Origin: Paenalkalicoccus suaedae | GTDB taxonomy: Bacteria > Bacillota > Bacilli > Bacillales > Salisediminibacteriaceae | DNA length: 64,000 nt | Reading direction: 5' to 3' | NCBI RefSeq assembly: GCF_006965545.2 | Contig: NZ_CP041372.2 | Location: forward strand, 3,162,001-3,226,000 | Part shown: positions 56,735-64,000 of the stretch, piece by piece | Layout: every line of letters starts with the position of its first letter | Position numbering within the stretch: position 1 is the first letter of the stretch | The notes under the pieces: generated by a model | The model's database searches: none | The model's input: the letters and a program-made list of their open reading frames with translations, nothing else | What the model was told of the DNA's origin: nothing | Translations under genes and position numbers: made by a program

Positions 56735-58288
56735 CTACGCTTCCTTCTTCTCTAACAAATCATTAATCTCATTTTTATACAGATCCGACTTACCACCAAA
56801 CACAGCTTGGATGTTCTTATCGTACTTCATTACGCCGGCTGCACCAAGTTCCTTCAAACGAGGCTCGTCGATCTCTTTCGGATCGTTTACCGTTACGCGA
56901 AGTCGCGTGAAGCATGCGTCGACGTAGTCAATATTCTCTTCGCCTCCGAGTGCCTCTAAAATCTCCGCTGCTGTTTCCTGATAGCCACCACTCTTGTTCG
57001 CGCCTTTTTCCTTCTTTTCATTAAAATCGCTACGCGTAAAGAGCTTGTTCTCCTGACCACCGCGGCCTGGTGTGGCAAGATCCCACTTCTTGATTGAATA
57101 GGAGAAAATCACGTAGTAGATGACGAAGAAGATCGCGCCGAGTACAAGGTTCATCCACCAGTTGTTCGTTCCAGGAATTGCGTTGACTAAAATAAAGTCA
57201 ATGAATCCGGAGCCACCAGCCCAACCGAGCTGGACGTCTAACATATATGTTACAGCAAAGCTAATACCAGCAAGTACTGCGTGAATTACGAATAGAAGTG
57301 GCGCAACAAATAGGAACGTGAACTCAATTGGCTCAGTAATTCCAGTTAAGAATGCCGTACCAGCAGCTGCGATAAGCATTCCTTTTACAACTGGACGGTT
57401 TTTCTTATCGGCTGCACGGTACATAGCAAGCGCAGCACCTAACAGACCAAACATGATAACTGGGAATTTACCAGCCATAAAGCGACCTGCTGTAACGTCA
57501 ACACCTTCAGCAATCTGCGCTAAGAAAATATACTGGTCACCTGAAACAAGCTGACCGGCTACTTCTTGCGTACCACCAAGTGACGTCCATAGGAAAGGTG
57601 CGTACCAAATATGATGGAGTCCTGTTGGAATTAAGACTCGCTCTAAAAACCCGTAAAGCCCAACGTACATCGGGTTCGTAGAATCTGAAGCTATTACATT
57701 TGCCATTGCGTCAATTCCTGTTTGAATTGGGGGCCAAACAAGCATGACAGCAAACGCAAGTATAATAGATACAAATACCATCACAATACCTACGGATCGA
57801 TCACCAGCAAAGAATCCTAAGACTTCAGGTGGCTGGAATCGTCTAAATTTGTTATAAACAAATACGGCAACTAAACCAACAATAATACCACCAAGCACGC
57901 CTGTTTCAAGCGTCGGAATACCTAATGCCATGCCGTACTCACCAGCGTCAGCAGCCATTTCAGGGGTTAAGCCTAAGACGAGTGAAATCGTTTGATTCAT
58001 AATGATATAACCAAGTAAAGCCGCGAGTGCTGCAATACCAGACCCGCCGGTCAATCCTATGGCGACACCAACTGCAAAAATAACGGGCAAGTTTTCAAAA
58101 ATACTAAGACCAATTGCAGACATCCCAGATCCAATCGCCGTTGCTGTATCTCCCTGAAGTGCAGGAATAAAGTCAGCTAGCGGTCCTGTTAAAGCAGCTC
58201 CAATACCGAGCAGAATACCAGCTGCCGGGAGCAAGGCGACAGGTACCATCAATGACTTACCAAACTTCTGAAGTAATGCAAAATTCAT
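56735..58288 (-). CDS. malP: PTS EIICB, alpha-glucoside (maltose) type
   Basis: 517 residues. EIIC of the glucose superfamily (opening FGKSLMVPVALLPAAGILLGIG; GLHHIWYAPF; GITEPIEFTFLFVAP), a linker, and a C-terminal EIIB with the phospho-Cys in DACFTRLRV. No EIIA domain, so phosphate must come from another EIIA. It takes up and phosphorylates maltose or related alpha-glucosides; specificity is inferred from the phospho-alpha-glucosidase gene before it. Ribosome site GGAGGGG. Confidence 0.87.
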   Translation of the reverse strand: MNFALLQKFGKSLMVPVALLPAAGILLGIGAALTGPLADFIPALQGDTATAIGSGMSAIGLSIFENLPVIFAVGVAIGLTGGSGIAALAALLGYIIMNQTISLVLGLTPEMAADAGEYGMALGIPTLETGVLGGIIVGLVAVFVYNKFRRFQPPEVLGFFAGDRSVGIVMVFVSIILAFAVMLVWPPIQTGIDAMANVIASDSTNPMYVGLYGFLERVLIPTGLHHIWYAPFLWTSLGGTQEVAGQLVSGDQYIFLAQIAEGVDVTAGRFMAGKFPVIMFGLLGAALAMYRAADKKNRPVVKGMLIAAAGTAFLTGITEPIEFTFLFVAPLLFVIHAVLAGISFAVTYMLDVQLGWAGGSGFIDFILVNAIPGTNNWWMNLVLGAIFFVIYYVIFSYSIKKWDLATPGRGGQENKLFTRSDFNEKKEKGANKSGGYQETAAEILEALGGEENIDYVDACFTRLRVTVNDPKEIDEPRLKELGAAGVMKYDKNIQAVFGGKSDLYKNEINDLLEKKEA

Positions 58289-58336
58289 CGCTGTTTCCCC
58301 TCCATTTTTAAAGCGCTATCATCTATCTTTTTTAGA

Positions 58337-58360
58337 AAGGCAGGAGCGTACTCCTGCCTT
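58337..58360 (-). other. Intercistronic hairpin between malA and malP
   Basis: Perfect 10-bp stem AAGGCAGGAG / CTCCTGCCTT with a 4-base loop. On the minus strand the following bases are TCTAAAAAAG, so it is not a clear terminator; more likely an RNA stability or processing site. Confidence 0.6.
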
Positions 58361-58367
58361 CTGCTCC

Positions 58368-59717
58368 CTATGCCTGTAAAGCAGCCACTTGTCTTTTAAG
58401 CTCTGGCCAGTAGCCTGCGTTTGCTTCGATTAAATCGTCTAATATCGCACGTGCCTTCGGTGCATCAACAACCGTTCGATTTAACGTTAATGCTTGAAGG
58501 AGCTTTTGATAGCTCTTCTCGTACCAACCGTCTACCACAAGCTTCTCAAAGGCTAACTGCCCTTCCATTAAGCCTTTTTCAAACGTTGGAATCTGTCCAA
58601 CAGCTAATGGCTTTGGTCCGTCACTCGTTAGTACAGCCGGCACCTCTACCATCGCATCGTCCTGAATGTTGGAGATTGCCCCATTGTTTTCTGTAATAAC
58701 AATGAATGTCTCGCGGTTGTTATAGAGAAGTGATGCGGCAACGCGAATCATGTAACATCCGTGAATATCGACTTCAAGCTCCACGCCTTCTGTCGAATTA
58801 TTCGCCGCAATCTGATCAGCAAGCCCGTGCACACGCTTCTCGCGACCGTTAATCACCTGACGCGCACGAGTGTTGTCGACAGACTCCTTATTGACCATGT
58901 CCTCCGGGTAGAGGTAGTACTGGAGGTACGTGTTTGGCAGGTAATCCGGGAAATCATTTAGCATCTTCTCGACCTGTTTAAACGTGTTGATCCAAGACGG
59001 ATCGTTCGCAATCTCCGAGTCCTCTGGGAGGAAACCTTTTTGCGTAATGGCCTGCTTCAGTTCATCGGTTAACTTATTTCCTTCTTTATCAAAGATATTT
59101 GTAAACCAACCAAAGTGGTTAAGTCCGAAGTATTCCGGCACTAAATCCCAAATCTCACGGTTCAGCATCTTCGCGTAGCTCACCATAATCGCAGCCGGCA
59201 TATCGCAAATGTTTAATAGACGTTTATCGTCCGGGAACTCGCGACGTAACGCTTCCGCCACAATCGCCGCAGGATTCGTGTAGTTCAAAATCCAGGCGTC
59301 CGGCGCGTAGTAACGAATATCGTTAATTAGCGTAATCATATCTCCGATCGAGCGTAGCCCGTAAGCCATACCACCCGGTCCACACGTCTCCTGGCCAACG
59401 ACCCCGTGCTTCAGCGGAATCTTCTCGTCTTGCTCACGCATTGCTAATCCGCCCGTTCTTATTTGGACGAAAACCACATCTGCGTCCTTGAATGCATCTT
59501 CTTTATTTGTTGTCGCTCTAAATGAGTTTAGTTCTGGGTATTTCTCACGTAAAATCACTTCCGCAGCCTGAGCGATTTGACTTTGGCGCTCTTCATTCGT
59601 GTCATAAAATACAACGTTGTTTAATGGTAGATGACGCTTCTCTTCAATCAAGCTCATGATCATCCCGATGGTATATGTGCTTCCACCGCCGACAATAACT
59701 AGATTTTGCTTTTTCAT
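58368..59717 (-). CDS. malA: 6-phospho-alpha-glucosidase (GH4)
   Basis: 449 residues from ATG at 59717 (AAAGGGTG upstream; GTG three codons earlier). NAD-binding GGGSTYTIGM at the N-terminus and the motif CDMP at 171-174, which is diagnostic for phospho-alpha-glucosidases within GH4 (phospho-beta enzymes have CNVP). Further metal-site region GLNHFGWF. It needs NAD, Mn2+ and reducing conditions and cleaves maltose-6'-phosphate to glucose and glucose-6-phosphate. Operon malA-malP. Confidence 0.93.
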   Translation of the reverse strand: MKKQNLVIVGGGSTYTIGMIMSLIEEKRHLPLNNVVFYDTNEERQSQIAQAAEVILREKYPELNSFRATTNKEDAFKDADVVFVQIRTGGLAMREQDEKIPLKHGVVGQETCGPGGMAYGLRSIGDMITLINDIRYYAPDAWILNYTNPAAIVAEALRREFPDDKRLLNICDMPAAIMVSYAKMLNREIWDLVPEYFGLNHFGWFTNIFDKEGNKLTDELKQAITQKGFLPEDSEIANDPSWINTFKQVEKMLNDFPDYLPNTYLQYYLYPEDMVNKESVDNTRARQVINGREKRVHGLADQIAANNSTEGVELEVDIHGCYMIRVAASLLYNNRETFIVITENNGAISNIQDDAMVEVPAVLTSDGPKPLAVGQIPTFEKGLMEGQLAFEKLVVDGWYEKSYQKLLQALTLNRTVVDAPKARAILDDLIEANAGYWPELKRQVAALQA

Positions 59718-59743
59718 GATTATCACCCTTTTATTTATGTCTT

Positions 59744-59800
59744 ATTTGTATAATACAAATTTAATACAATATAGATTTCATGTCAAGGAAACGTTTGCAG
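59744..59800. promoter_or_regulatory. GntR-type operator and cre before malA
   Basis: ATTTGTA-N3-TACAAAT (59744-59760) has perfect 7-bp arms, like operators of TreR-type GntR proteins; TAATACAAT follows nearby. A cre-like GGAAACGTTTGCAG lies at 59787-59800. Both sit between the divergent malA and regulator genes. Confidence 0.6.
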
Positions 59801-59854
59801 TTTTCTAATATTTTAGTAGAATATAGGCATACAAACGTTTAGGAGGTGTAGCGA

Positions 59855-60565
59855 GTGGGCCCATTATACAAACAAATTGCAAACAAAATGAAACAAGAAA
59901 TCATTCAAGGAAACTGGAAAGAAGGTATGTCGATTCCCACCGAAGCCTCGTTGTGCGAGACATTTAACGCAAGTCGTGTAACTGTAAGACAGGCAATCAA
60001 GACACTAGTTGACGAGAACTTATTATATAAAGTACAAGGAAGCGGGACATATGTAAGTGAGCGAATGGTGTCACATGATATTTACCGTTTGAAGGGTTTT
60101 ACCGAGGAAATGGGGGAGCTCTCTAAAAAGACGAAGTCAAAAATCATTACCTTTTCCATGCAAGAACCACCGGACTTCATTCAACATATATTAAATTTGT
60201 CTGAAGACGAGCATGTTTTTTTTATTCGACGACTGCGCCTTGTTGATGATATTCCACTAGTTGTTGAAGACACATATTTACCTGTTAGCCTCTTCCCTGA
60301 TCTATCTTATGAAATCATGCTTGGCTCAAAATACGATTATATAGAGAAAAAGAAGGGATTCAAAATCAGCAGTAGCCACCAGCAGGTGCTTCCAATCATG
60401 CCGTCCGAGTCGATCCGCGAGCTCCTAAGATTGGAGGAGGGCCTTCCCATTTTAAAAGTTGAGCTATCGTCGATGTTTACTGATGAGACGGTGTTTGAGT
60501 ATACGGAGCTATACTTTAAGAGTGATGAGTATAAATTTACGATAACGGCTACAAGGAATGGTTGA
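59855..60565 (+). CDS. GntR/HutC-family (UTRA) regulator of the alpha-glucoside genes
   Basis: 236 residues from GTG at 59855 (AGGAGG). N-terminal GntR winged helix (SIPTEASLCETFNASRVTVRQAIKTLVDENLLYKVQG split across helices) and C-terminal UTRA effector domain (FFIRRLRLVDDIPLVVEDTYLP). Divergent from malA, hence its likely repressor with a sugar phosphate as inducer. B. subtilis uses an RpiR-type activator (GlvR) for the equivalent genes. Confidence 0.87.
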   Translation: MGPLYKQIANKMKQEIIQGNWKEGMSIPTEASLCETFNASRVTVRQAIKTLVDENLLYKVQGSGTYVSERMVSHDIYRLKGFTEEMGELSKKTKSKIITFSMQEPPDFIQHILNLSEDEHVFFIRRLRLVDDIPLVVEDTYLPVSLFPDLSYEIMLGSKYDYIEKKKGFKISSSHQQVLPIMPSESIRELLRLEEGLPILKVELSSMFTDETVFEYTELYFKSDEYKFTITATRNG

Positions 60566-60718
60566 TAAGTCTTTAACTTGAGGATTAAATGTTCTAAGTT
60601 TAGGTGTAGATTCACCTTTAAGGTAACGTTTTTACCCTTTTCTTCGCCTCTTAATTAAGCACTTTAACAATCTTTTTTAAGCGAATTAATCTTTTCATGA
60701 ATAGAAGGAGGCTTTTTT

Positions 60719-61354
60719 ATGACTATTTTAGAGGAACATTTTTTGACAGACTCGCTTCACGAGTCCTTTTCTTGGCGCAGTGAACCATCGTCGTGGAAGG
60801 TAGATACGGTGGCTAATCAGCTCGTGTTATATACGGATAAGGAGACCGATTACTGGCAGAAGACGCACTATGGTTTTCAGGCGGATAACGGACATTTTCT
60901 CCACATTACGACCTCAAAAAACTTCCGCATGACGACGCGAGTGAAGATGGTACCGAACGCGAAGTATGATCAAGCGGGCCTGATGATTCGCGTGTCTGCA
61001 GACGTGTGGGTGAAGGCGTCACTTGAATTCATTCAGGAAGGCCACAGTAAACTTGGTGCTGTAGTCACAAACCGCGGCTACTCCGATTGGTCAACCCAGC
61101 ACGTCGAGGCGCCCGCCGAGCCGGAGCTCTTTTATCGTATGTCGCGCATTGGCGAAAATGTGTATGTAGATGTATCCTGGGACGGCGAAAACTGGCAACA
61201 AATCCGCATCGCCCATCTCGAGATTGGTGAGGACGACGCTTCTGTAATGGCAGGCCTCTACGCGTGTAGTCCCCAGGGAGAAAACCAAGTTGTTCGCTTC
61301 GACTATTTAGTAATTGAAGAGCTACCAAACGATCCGGCAGTAGCGTATCTGTGA
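60719..61354 (+). CDS. DUF1349 (concanavalin-like) protein
   Basis: 211 residues, beta-sandwich of the DUF1349 type: FSWRSEPSSWKV, YDQAGLMIRVSADVWVKASLEF, SWDGENWQQIR, VMAGLYACSP. No signal peptide, so cytosolic. Function unknown; the fold resembles carbohydrate-binding lectin domains. Ribosome site AAGGAGG. Single gene. Confidence 0.85.
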   Translation: MTILEEHFLTDSLHESFSWRSEPSSWKVDTVANQLVLYTDKETDYWQKTHYGFQADNGHFLHITTSKNFRMTTRVKMVPNAKYDQAGLMIRVSADVWVKASLEFIQEGHSKLGAVVTNRGYSDWSTQHVEAPAEPELFYRMSRIGENVYVDVSWDGENWQQIRIAHLEIGEDDASVMAGLYACSPQGENQVVRFDYLVIEELPNDPAVAYL

Positions 61355-61368
61355 GGAAGTTGGGGATT

Positions 61369-61440
61369 GCGTACGCAAATTAGAAAAAGCGTACGCAGAA
61401 CGCTAATTGCGCACGCGGTGTGATTTTCACCGCGTTTTCA
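61369..61440 (+). repeat. 20-bp array of GCGTACGC (3 copies) running into a terminator
   Basis: GCGTACGC at 61369 and 61389 and GCGCACGC at 61409, exactly 20 bp apart. The last copy overlaps a terminator stem, ACGCGGTG / CACCGCGT (61413-61435), followed by TTT. The core is itself palindromic. Confidence 0.65.
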
Positions 61441-61552
61441 ACCTCCTTTCACCCACGTTATGAAGCATCCCTTATTACCATACCCTCCCAACTATATGTT
61501 TCCTTATCCTGTCTTTAGGTTATAAGAAATATATACAAAGGAGGGTTTCTTG

Positions 61553-61753
61553 ATGGCTACTGCTACTCTGAACTCGCTTAAAAATTCACTTTACGTTTTT
61601 TCTATAATACTGATTGTGGGCGCGCTCGCGCTTTTAATACTTCATCCTGAGACTTCGACTAGCTTTGCGCCTGCGCTACTTATTCTCATGAGTCTAACGT
61701 CGACGTTTTGCGCGCACCTAATTGGCAGAAAACTCGGCTATGAGTTTTCTTAA
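61553..61753 (+). CDS. Small membrane protein of unknown function
   Basis: 66 residues with two hydrophobic helices (about 12-31 and 38-57), start ATG with AAGGAGGG. Family not recognised. It lies 39 bp before a lipoprotein gene, so an operon is possible. Confidence 0.6.
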   Translation: MATATLNSLKNSLYVFSIILIVGALALLILHPETSTSFAPALLILMSLTSTFCAHLIGRKLGYEFS

Positions 61754-61792
61754 TGTGTTACGATATTTTCTCCGAAGAAAGGTTGAGATTTG

Positions 61793-62338
61793 ATGAGAAT
61801 GATTCATGCTCTTGGCGTGCTGACTTTGCCTGCGATCCTTGCTGGGTGTGGCTCGGCGGAGGAGGAAGATGCCTATGACGGGCCTGCGCTGAGCTTTGGG
61901 ATTGTGGGTGATGAGCCTGATATTCGAGAAAATCAGGTGGAGTTTACGCCGGTTAACTTAGAAAATGTGCATGGGGAGGCGCCGAATGATTTTGACGGTA
62001 TCCTTGTGATGGAGGAGCATCTCGCCGAAGCTGCTGAGCCAGAATATGTGGCGATGTATCCGGACATGCAGACTCCGATCTTCTTTGTTGGCACGGAAGC
62101 CGGCATTCTTCCGTTTGTTGATTTAAATAATCCGATCGGCTACGAGGAGACGGTGCGCCGCGCACGCGATGAATCGATCCATATTGCTGGTTTTGTGCCA
62201 GATTATCCTGTCGACGGTGCGGAGGAAGAGACGCTTTTAACGCTCACGTTTGGCTATCCTATTGCGAACAACGAACTGCAAACAGATAATCCTGAATATA
62301 GTTACTCCGAATTGTTCCGATTCATATCGGAGCATTAA
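61793..62338 (+). CDS. Acidic lipoprotein of unknown function
   Basis: 181 residues; lipobox LAGC near residue 19-20 and a Glu/Asp-rich mature part (FGIVGDEPDIRENQVEF, MYPDMQTPIFFVGTEAGILPFVD). No recognised domain. Weak ribosome site (GAAAGG). Probably surface-anchored. A strong terminator follows. Confidence 0.68.
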   Translation: MRMIHALGVLTLPAILAGCGSAEEEDAYDGPALSFGIVGDEPDIRENQVEFTPVNLENVHGEAPNDFDGILVMEEHLAEAAEPEYVAMYPDMQTPIFFVGTEAGILPFVDLNNPIGYEETVRRARDESIHIAGFVPDYPVDGAEEETLLTLTFGYPIANNELQTDNPEYSYSELFRFISEH

Positions 62339-62343
62339 GAAGC

Positions 62344-62375
62344 CGCCAGCGACGTTGGGAGTCGCTGGCGGTTAT
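62344..62375 (+). terminator. Terminator of the lipoprotein gene
   Basis: Perfect 11-bp stem CCGCCAGCGAC / GTCGCTGGCGG, followed by TTATTG. Confidence 0.75.
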
Positions 62376-62423
62376 TGTAGGCGGTGTGATTTATTTATCG
62401 GCTGCCGTTATTAGCGGAGGGGC

Positions 62424-62601
62424 TGTCATAATTATTTGCTGAAAAGTCATTATTGTATGTAGATCTGTCATTATTCAGTTGGGAAATGTCATTATTATTA
62501 GCTCGATTGTCATTATTTCTGGCGATTTTGTCATAATTGTTTAGCGGTTTGTCATAACTTTCGTCCAATTTGTCATTACCTTCACCCAAACTGTCATTAC
62601 C
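62424..62601 (+). repeat. 21-bp array, TGTCATTATT/TGTCATAACT class (9 copies)
   Basis: Words start at 62424, 62445, 62466, 62487, 62508, 62529, 62550, 62571 and 62592, every one 21 bp from the last. The core changes along the array from TGTCATAATT and TGTCATTATT to TGTCATAACT and finally TGTCATTACC twice, the same final form as in the 9.9-kb array. It lies between convergent genes. Confidence 0.92.
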
Positions 62602-62671
62602 GCTCCTCTGCTCCAACAAAGCCCTTAAACTCTCTCAACCATCGTCCCATTTTAGCCGTCACTAACTCACG

Positions 62672-63118
62672 CTACCACATTTCCATCGCTGCGTTCAAGC
62701 GACTTCGACTATTTTTCTCCAGCTCACGAAGAAGGTAATTCCGCTCTACCTCGGCCTCAGAGCATTCTAGACTGCTCAGCTCATCGCGGTGGCACTCGAC
62801 CTGAGAGTTCATAGTTGCTGCGATCCATCGATGAAAGTCCTCATACTCGCCGATAATCTGCTCGGATGCGCGTTCACGCTCGACCGTTTGTGACTGTATG
62901 GGGACAGTCATTGCCATAAGATAATGAGGGTCGCGCTCCGAATCCTCCGTGTCCATTATTAAACAATCCTCTGTCTCATCAACGCCTACCATCCCTGTCT
63001 CTACATCCCACATTCCAACCGCGACACGTGGGAACCCTACCACAAATTCCTCGTCGTGCCCTTTTATGCGTGCACCAACCAGATTAAGCGCAGCATTACT
63101 CGTCCCATTAAATATCAT
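62672..63118 (-). CDS. Hypothetical protein
   Basis: 148 residues from ATG at 63118 (AGGGGGC upstream). Acidic, with DVETGMVGVDETEDCLIMDTED in the first half (split in two strands) and a helical C-terminal part (ERERASEQIIGEYEDFHRWI). No membrane segment, signal or known domain. It starts with a plausible beta region MIFNGTSNAALNLVG. Confidence 0.55.
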   Translation of the reverse strand: MIFNGTSNAALNLVGARIKGHDEEFVVGFPRVAVGMWDVETGMVGVDETEDCLIMDTEDSERDPHYLMAMTVPIQSQTVERERASEQIIGEYEDFHRWIAATMNSQVECHRDELSSLECSEAEVERNYLLRELEKNSRSRLNAAMEMW

Positions 63119-63329
63119 TCCATCTCGCCCCCTAGAGGTTTTCCTAATAAATACACTGCAAATCCCCCGAATTAGCAAGATGCATTTACCATAATACCGT
63201 CATAATACCACAATCATCCATGATAGAAAATTCTAAATTTTTGTTTCGTACCATGTTTCGTTCGACAAAAATATGGTGTGGAATCCAGCCTATCACTTTC
63301 CACCATTCACGGTCTCCTCTCCCACGGTG

Positions 63330-63875
63330 TTAGCGCCCAACAACAGTTACGTCATCTCTAGTTTTAATCGCTTTAATCACACCGCTACTGATTTCTGCAT
63401 GCGTGAGCCATCTTGAATGGGTGTCTTCTAATATGAAGCCTAGCTGTACTTGTTGGTATCTACAAGTTGGCGGTGTGTTTATCGTTGCTCGGATGGCGTC
63501 TAGGTTGGAACTGCTGCCGACTACATGGACGAGCCTGTATGGCTGACCTTGAACGAGATGGTCCTCGACCTGTTGGAGGACTGCTTCTGGATTGGAATGA
63601 ATCCATGCAACTACTAAGTCAGCGGTTCCACTAGATTTTCTCACCGAAGTAAGGGTTTGGGTGAGCTTGGTCGTATCATTATAGTCGACGAGATGTGTGC
63701 ACAGGGTGTCTGGCGGCGCGGTGCGCTTGAGGGTGTCGGCGCGATCCTTGTTGCGGCAGATGACGGTGACGCGATAGCCGGTGCGGGCAAGCCAAAGGGA
63801 GACCTCGGCCATCATGCCGGTGCCTCCGATGACGAGTGCGTGCTGGGGCTTGTTTGGTTGATTCGGCGTTGCCAT
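63330..63875 (-). CDS. Short-chain dehydrogenase-like NAD(P)-binding protein
   Basis: 181 residues. Rossmann loop VIGGTGMMAEVSLWLARTGY and an Arg after the second strand (VICRNKDRAD), suggesting NADP preference. The catalytic YxxxK of SDR enzymes is absent and the protein is short, so it may be a binding or regulatory member. Its start overlaps the stop of the upstream gene (TGATG). Confidence 0.75.
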   Translation of the reverse strand: MATPNQPNKPQHALVIGGTGMMAEVSLWLARTGYRVTVICRNKDRADTLKRTAPPDTLCTHLVDYNDTTKLTQTLTSVRKSSGTADLVVAWIHSNPEAVLQQVEDHLVQGQPYRLVHVVGSSSNLDAIRATINTPPTCRYQQVQLGFILEDTHSRWLTHAEISSGVIKAIKTRDDVTVVGR

Positions 63876-64000
63876 CAGTCTCTCACCGCCCGAATGATTT
63901 GGAGTCCGTCGGATGCTCGCGCTTTGGCCCAGCGCGGGTAGGCCATTGGTGTTGCGGTTAGGATGAGCATGACTGCTGCTATGAGGAAAAATCCGTTTGC
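63875..64000 (-). CDS. C-terminus of a membrane protein (5' part outside window)
   Basis: 42 codons to a TGA overlapping the next start: a hydrophobic helix (GFFLIAAVMLILTATPMAY) and a short basic tail ending IIRAVRD. Too little to name a family; co-transcribed with the SDR-like gene. Confidence 0.55.
   Translation of the reverse strand, partial: ANGFFLIAAVMLILTATPMAYPRWAKARASDGLQIIRAVRD

Noticed and set aside
62395-62619. 74-codon frame rich in NNDxxxx heptads
   Set aside because: Translation of the TGTCATTATT array on the minus strand; no ribosome site and no non-repeat part.
63330-63875. Classical SDR enzyme
   Set aside because: The Rossmann loop is present but the YxxxK catalytic pair is not found, so only NAD(P) binding is claimed.

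Overview
The window reads as chromosomal DNA of a low- to mid-GC Gram-positive Bacillaceae species, most likely an alkaliphile or halotolerant relative of the Shouchella/Alkalihalobacillus group. This is inferred from FosB (which uses bacillithiol), BdbC, a HemAT-type globin receptor, two YesM/YesN-type two-component systems, strong AGGAGG ribosome sites with frequent GTG/TTG starts, CcpA- and PhoP-like boxes, and very acidic surface lipoproteins. No rRNA, tRNA, prophage or CRISPR array was seen.

Layout. 0-4.1 kb: an ArsR/DUF2087 regulator divergent from a lipoprotein, a flavodoxin-fold reductase divergent from a redoxin, and an MFS transporter. 4.2-8.6 kb: a phosphonate/phosphite ABC transporter (phnD, phnC, phnE1, phnE2) plus a HAD phosphatase, behind a four-repeat PhoP box. 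8.7-9.6 kb: a DsbB-type BdbC with a membrane-anchored thioredoxin. 10.1-24.7 kb: a complete glucuronide locus. It has ABC import, YesMN-type sensing, beta-glucuronidase, UxaC, UxuB, UxuA, KdgK and KDPG aldolase, ending at pyruvate and glyceraldehyde-3-phosphate. 25.5-28.6 kb: a NUDIX hydrolase, a macrolide phosphotransferase with its own promoter and an apparent drug-sensing leader peptide, and a HemAT-like receptor. 28.6-30.4 kb: an AT-rich patch of decayed genes and one lipoprotein. 30.4-31.9 kb: a cation efflux protein converging on a Fur-regulated ferritin. 32.7-42.5 kb: a beta-galactoside ABC/YesMN/LacZ operon. 43.4-51.7 kb: a malate/citrate module (2-hydroxycarboxylate symporter, malic enzyme, CitA/CitB-type two-component system) with a chemoreceptor; most of it is enclosed by about 0.8-kb inverted repeats. 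52.2-56.2 kb: small genes (zinc-ribbon protein, orphan transposase OrfA, Fic protein, DinB proteins, FosB). 56.7-60.6 kb: an alpha-glucoside PTS with a GH4 phospho-alpha-glucosidase and a GntR regulator. 60.7-64 kb: a DUF1349 protein, small membrane proteins and lipoproteins, and an SDR-type protein.

The most unusual feature is a family of intergenic arrays. At least ten intergenic regions hold runs of a short core word (8-10 bp) separated by variable 11-13 bp spacers, with a rigid period of 21 bp (20 bp in two classes), about two helical turns of DNA. The core word differs between classes (TGTSATAACT, GATTATCCG, CGGTACATAAA, TTACTTCT, TTTAGCAC, TGCGTTCA, GCGTACGC). Many arrays carry a shared boundary word close to AACTGCCATG. 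Because 21 is divisible by three, the arrays create spurious open frames of 60-100 codons. They occur beside longer dispersed palindromic repeats (called Rep-A, Rep-B and Rep-C here). I do not recognise a described element that matches them.

The second highlight is a ten-codon leader peptide ending Arg-Leu-Arg in front of the macrolide phosphotransferase gene. It fits drug-dependent ribosome stalling and translational attenuation.
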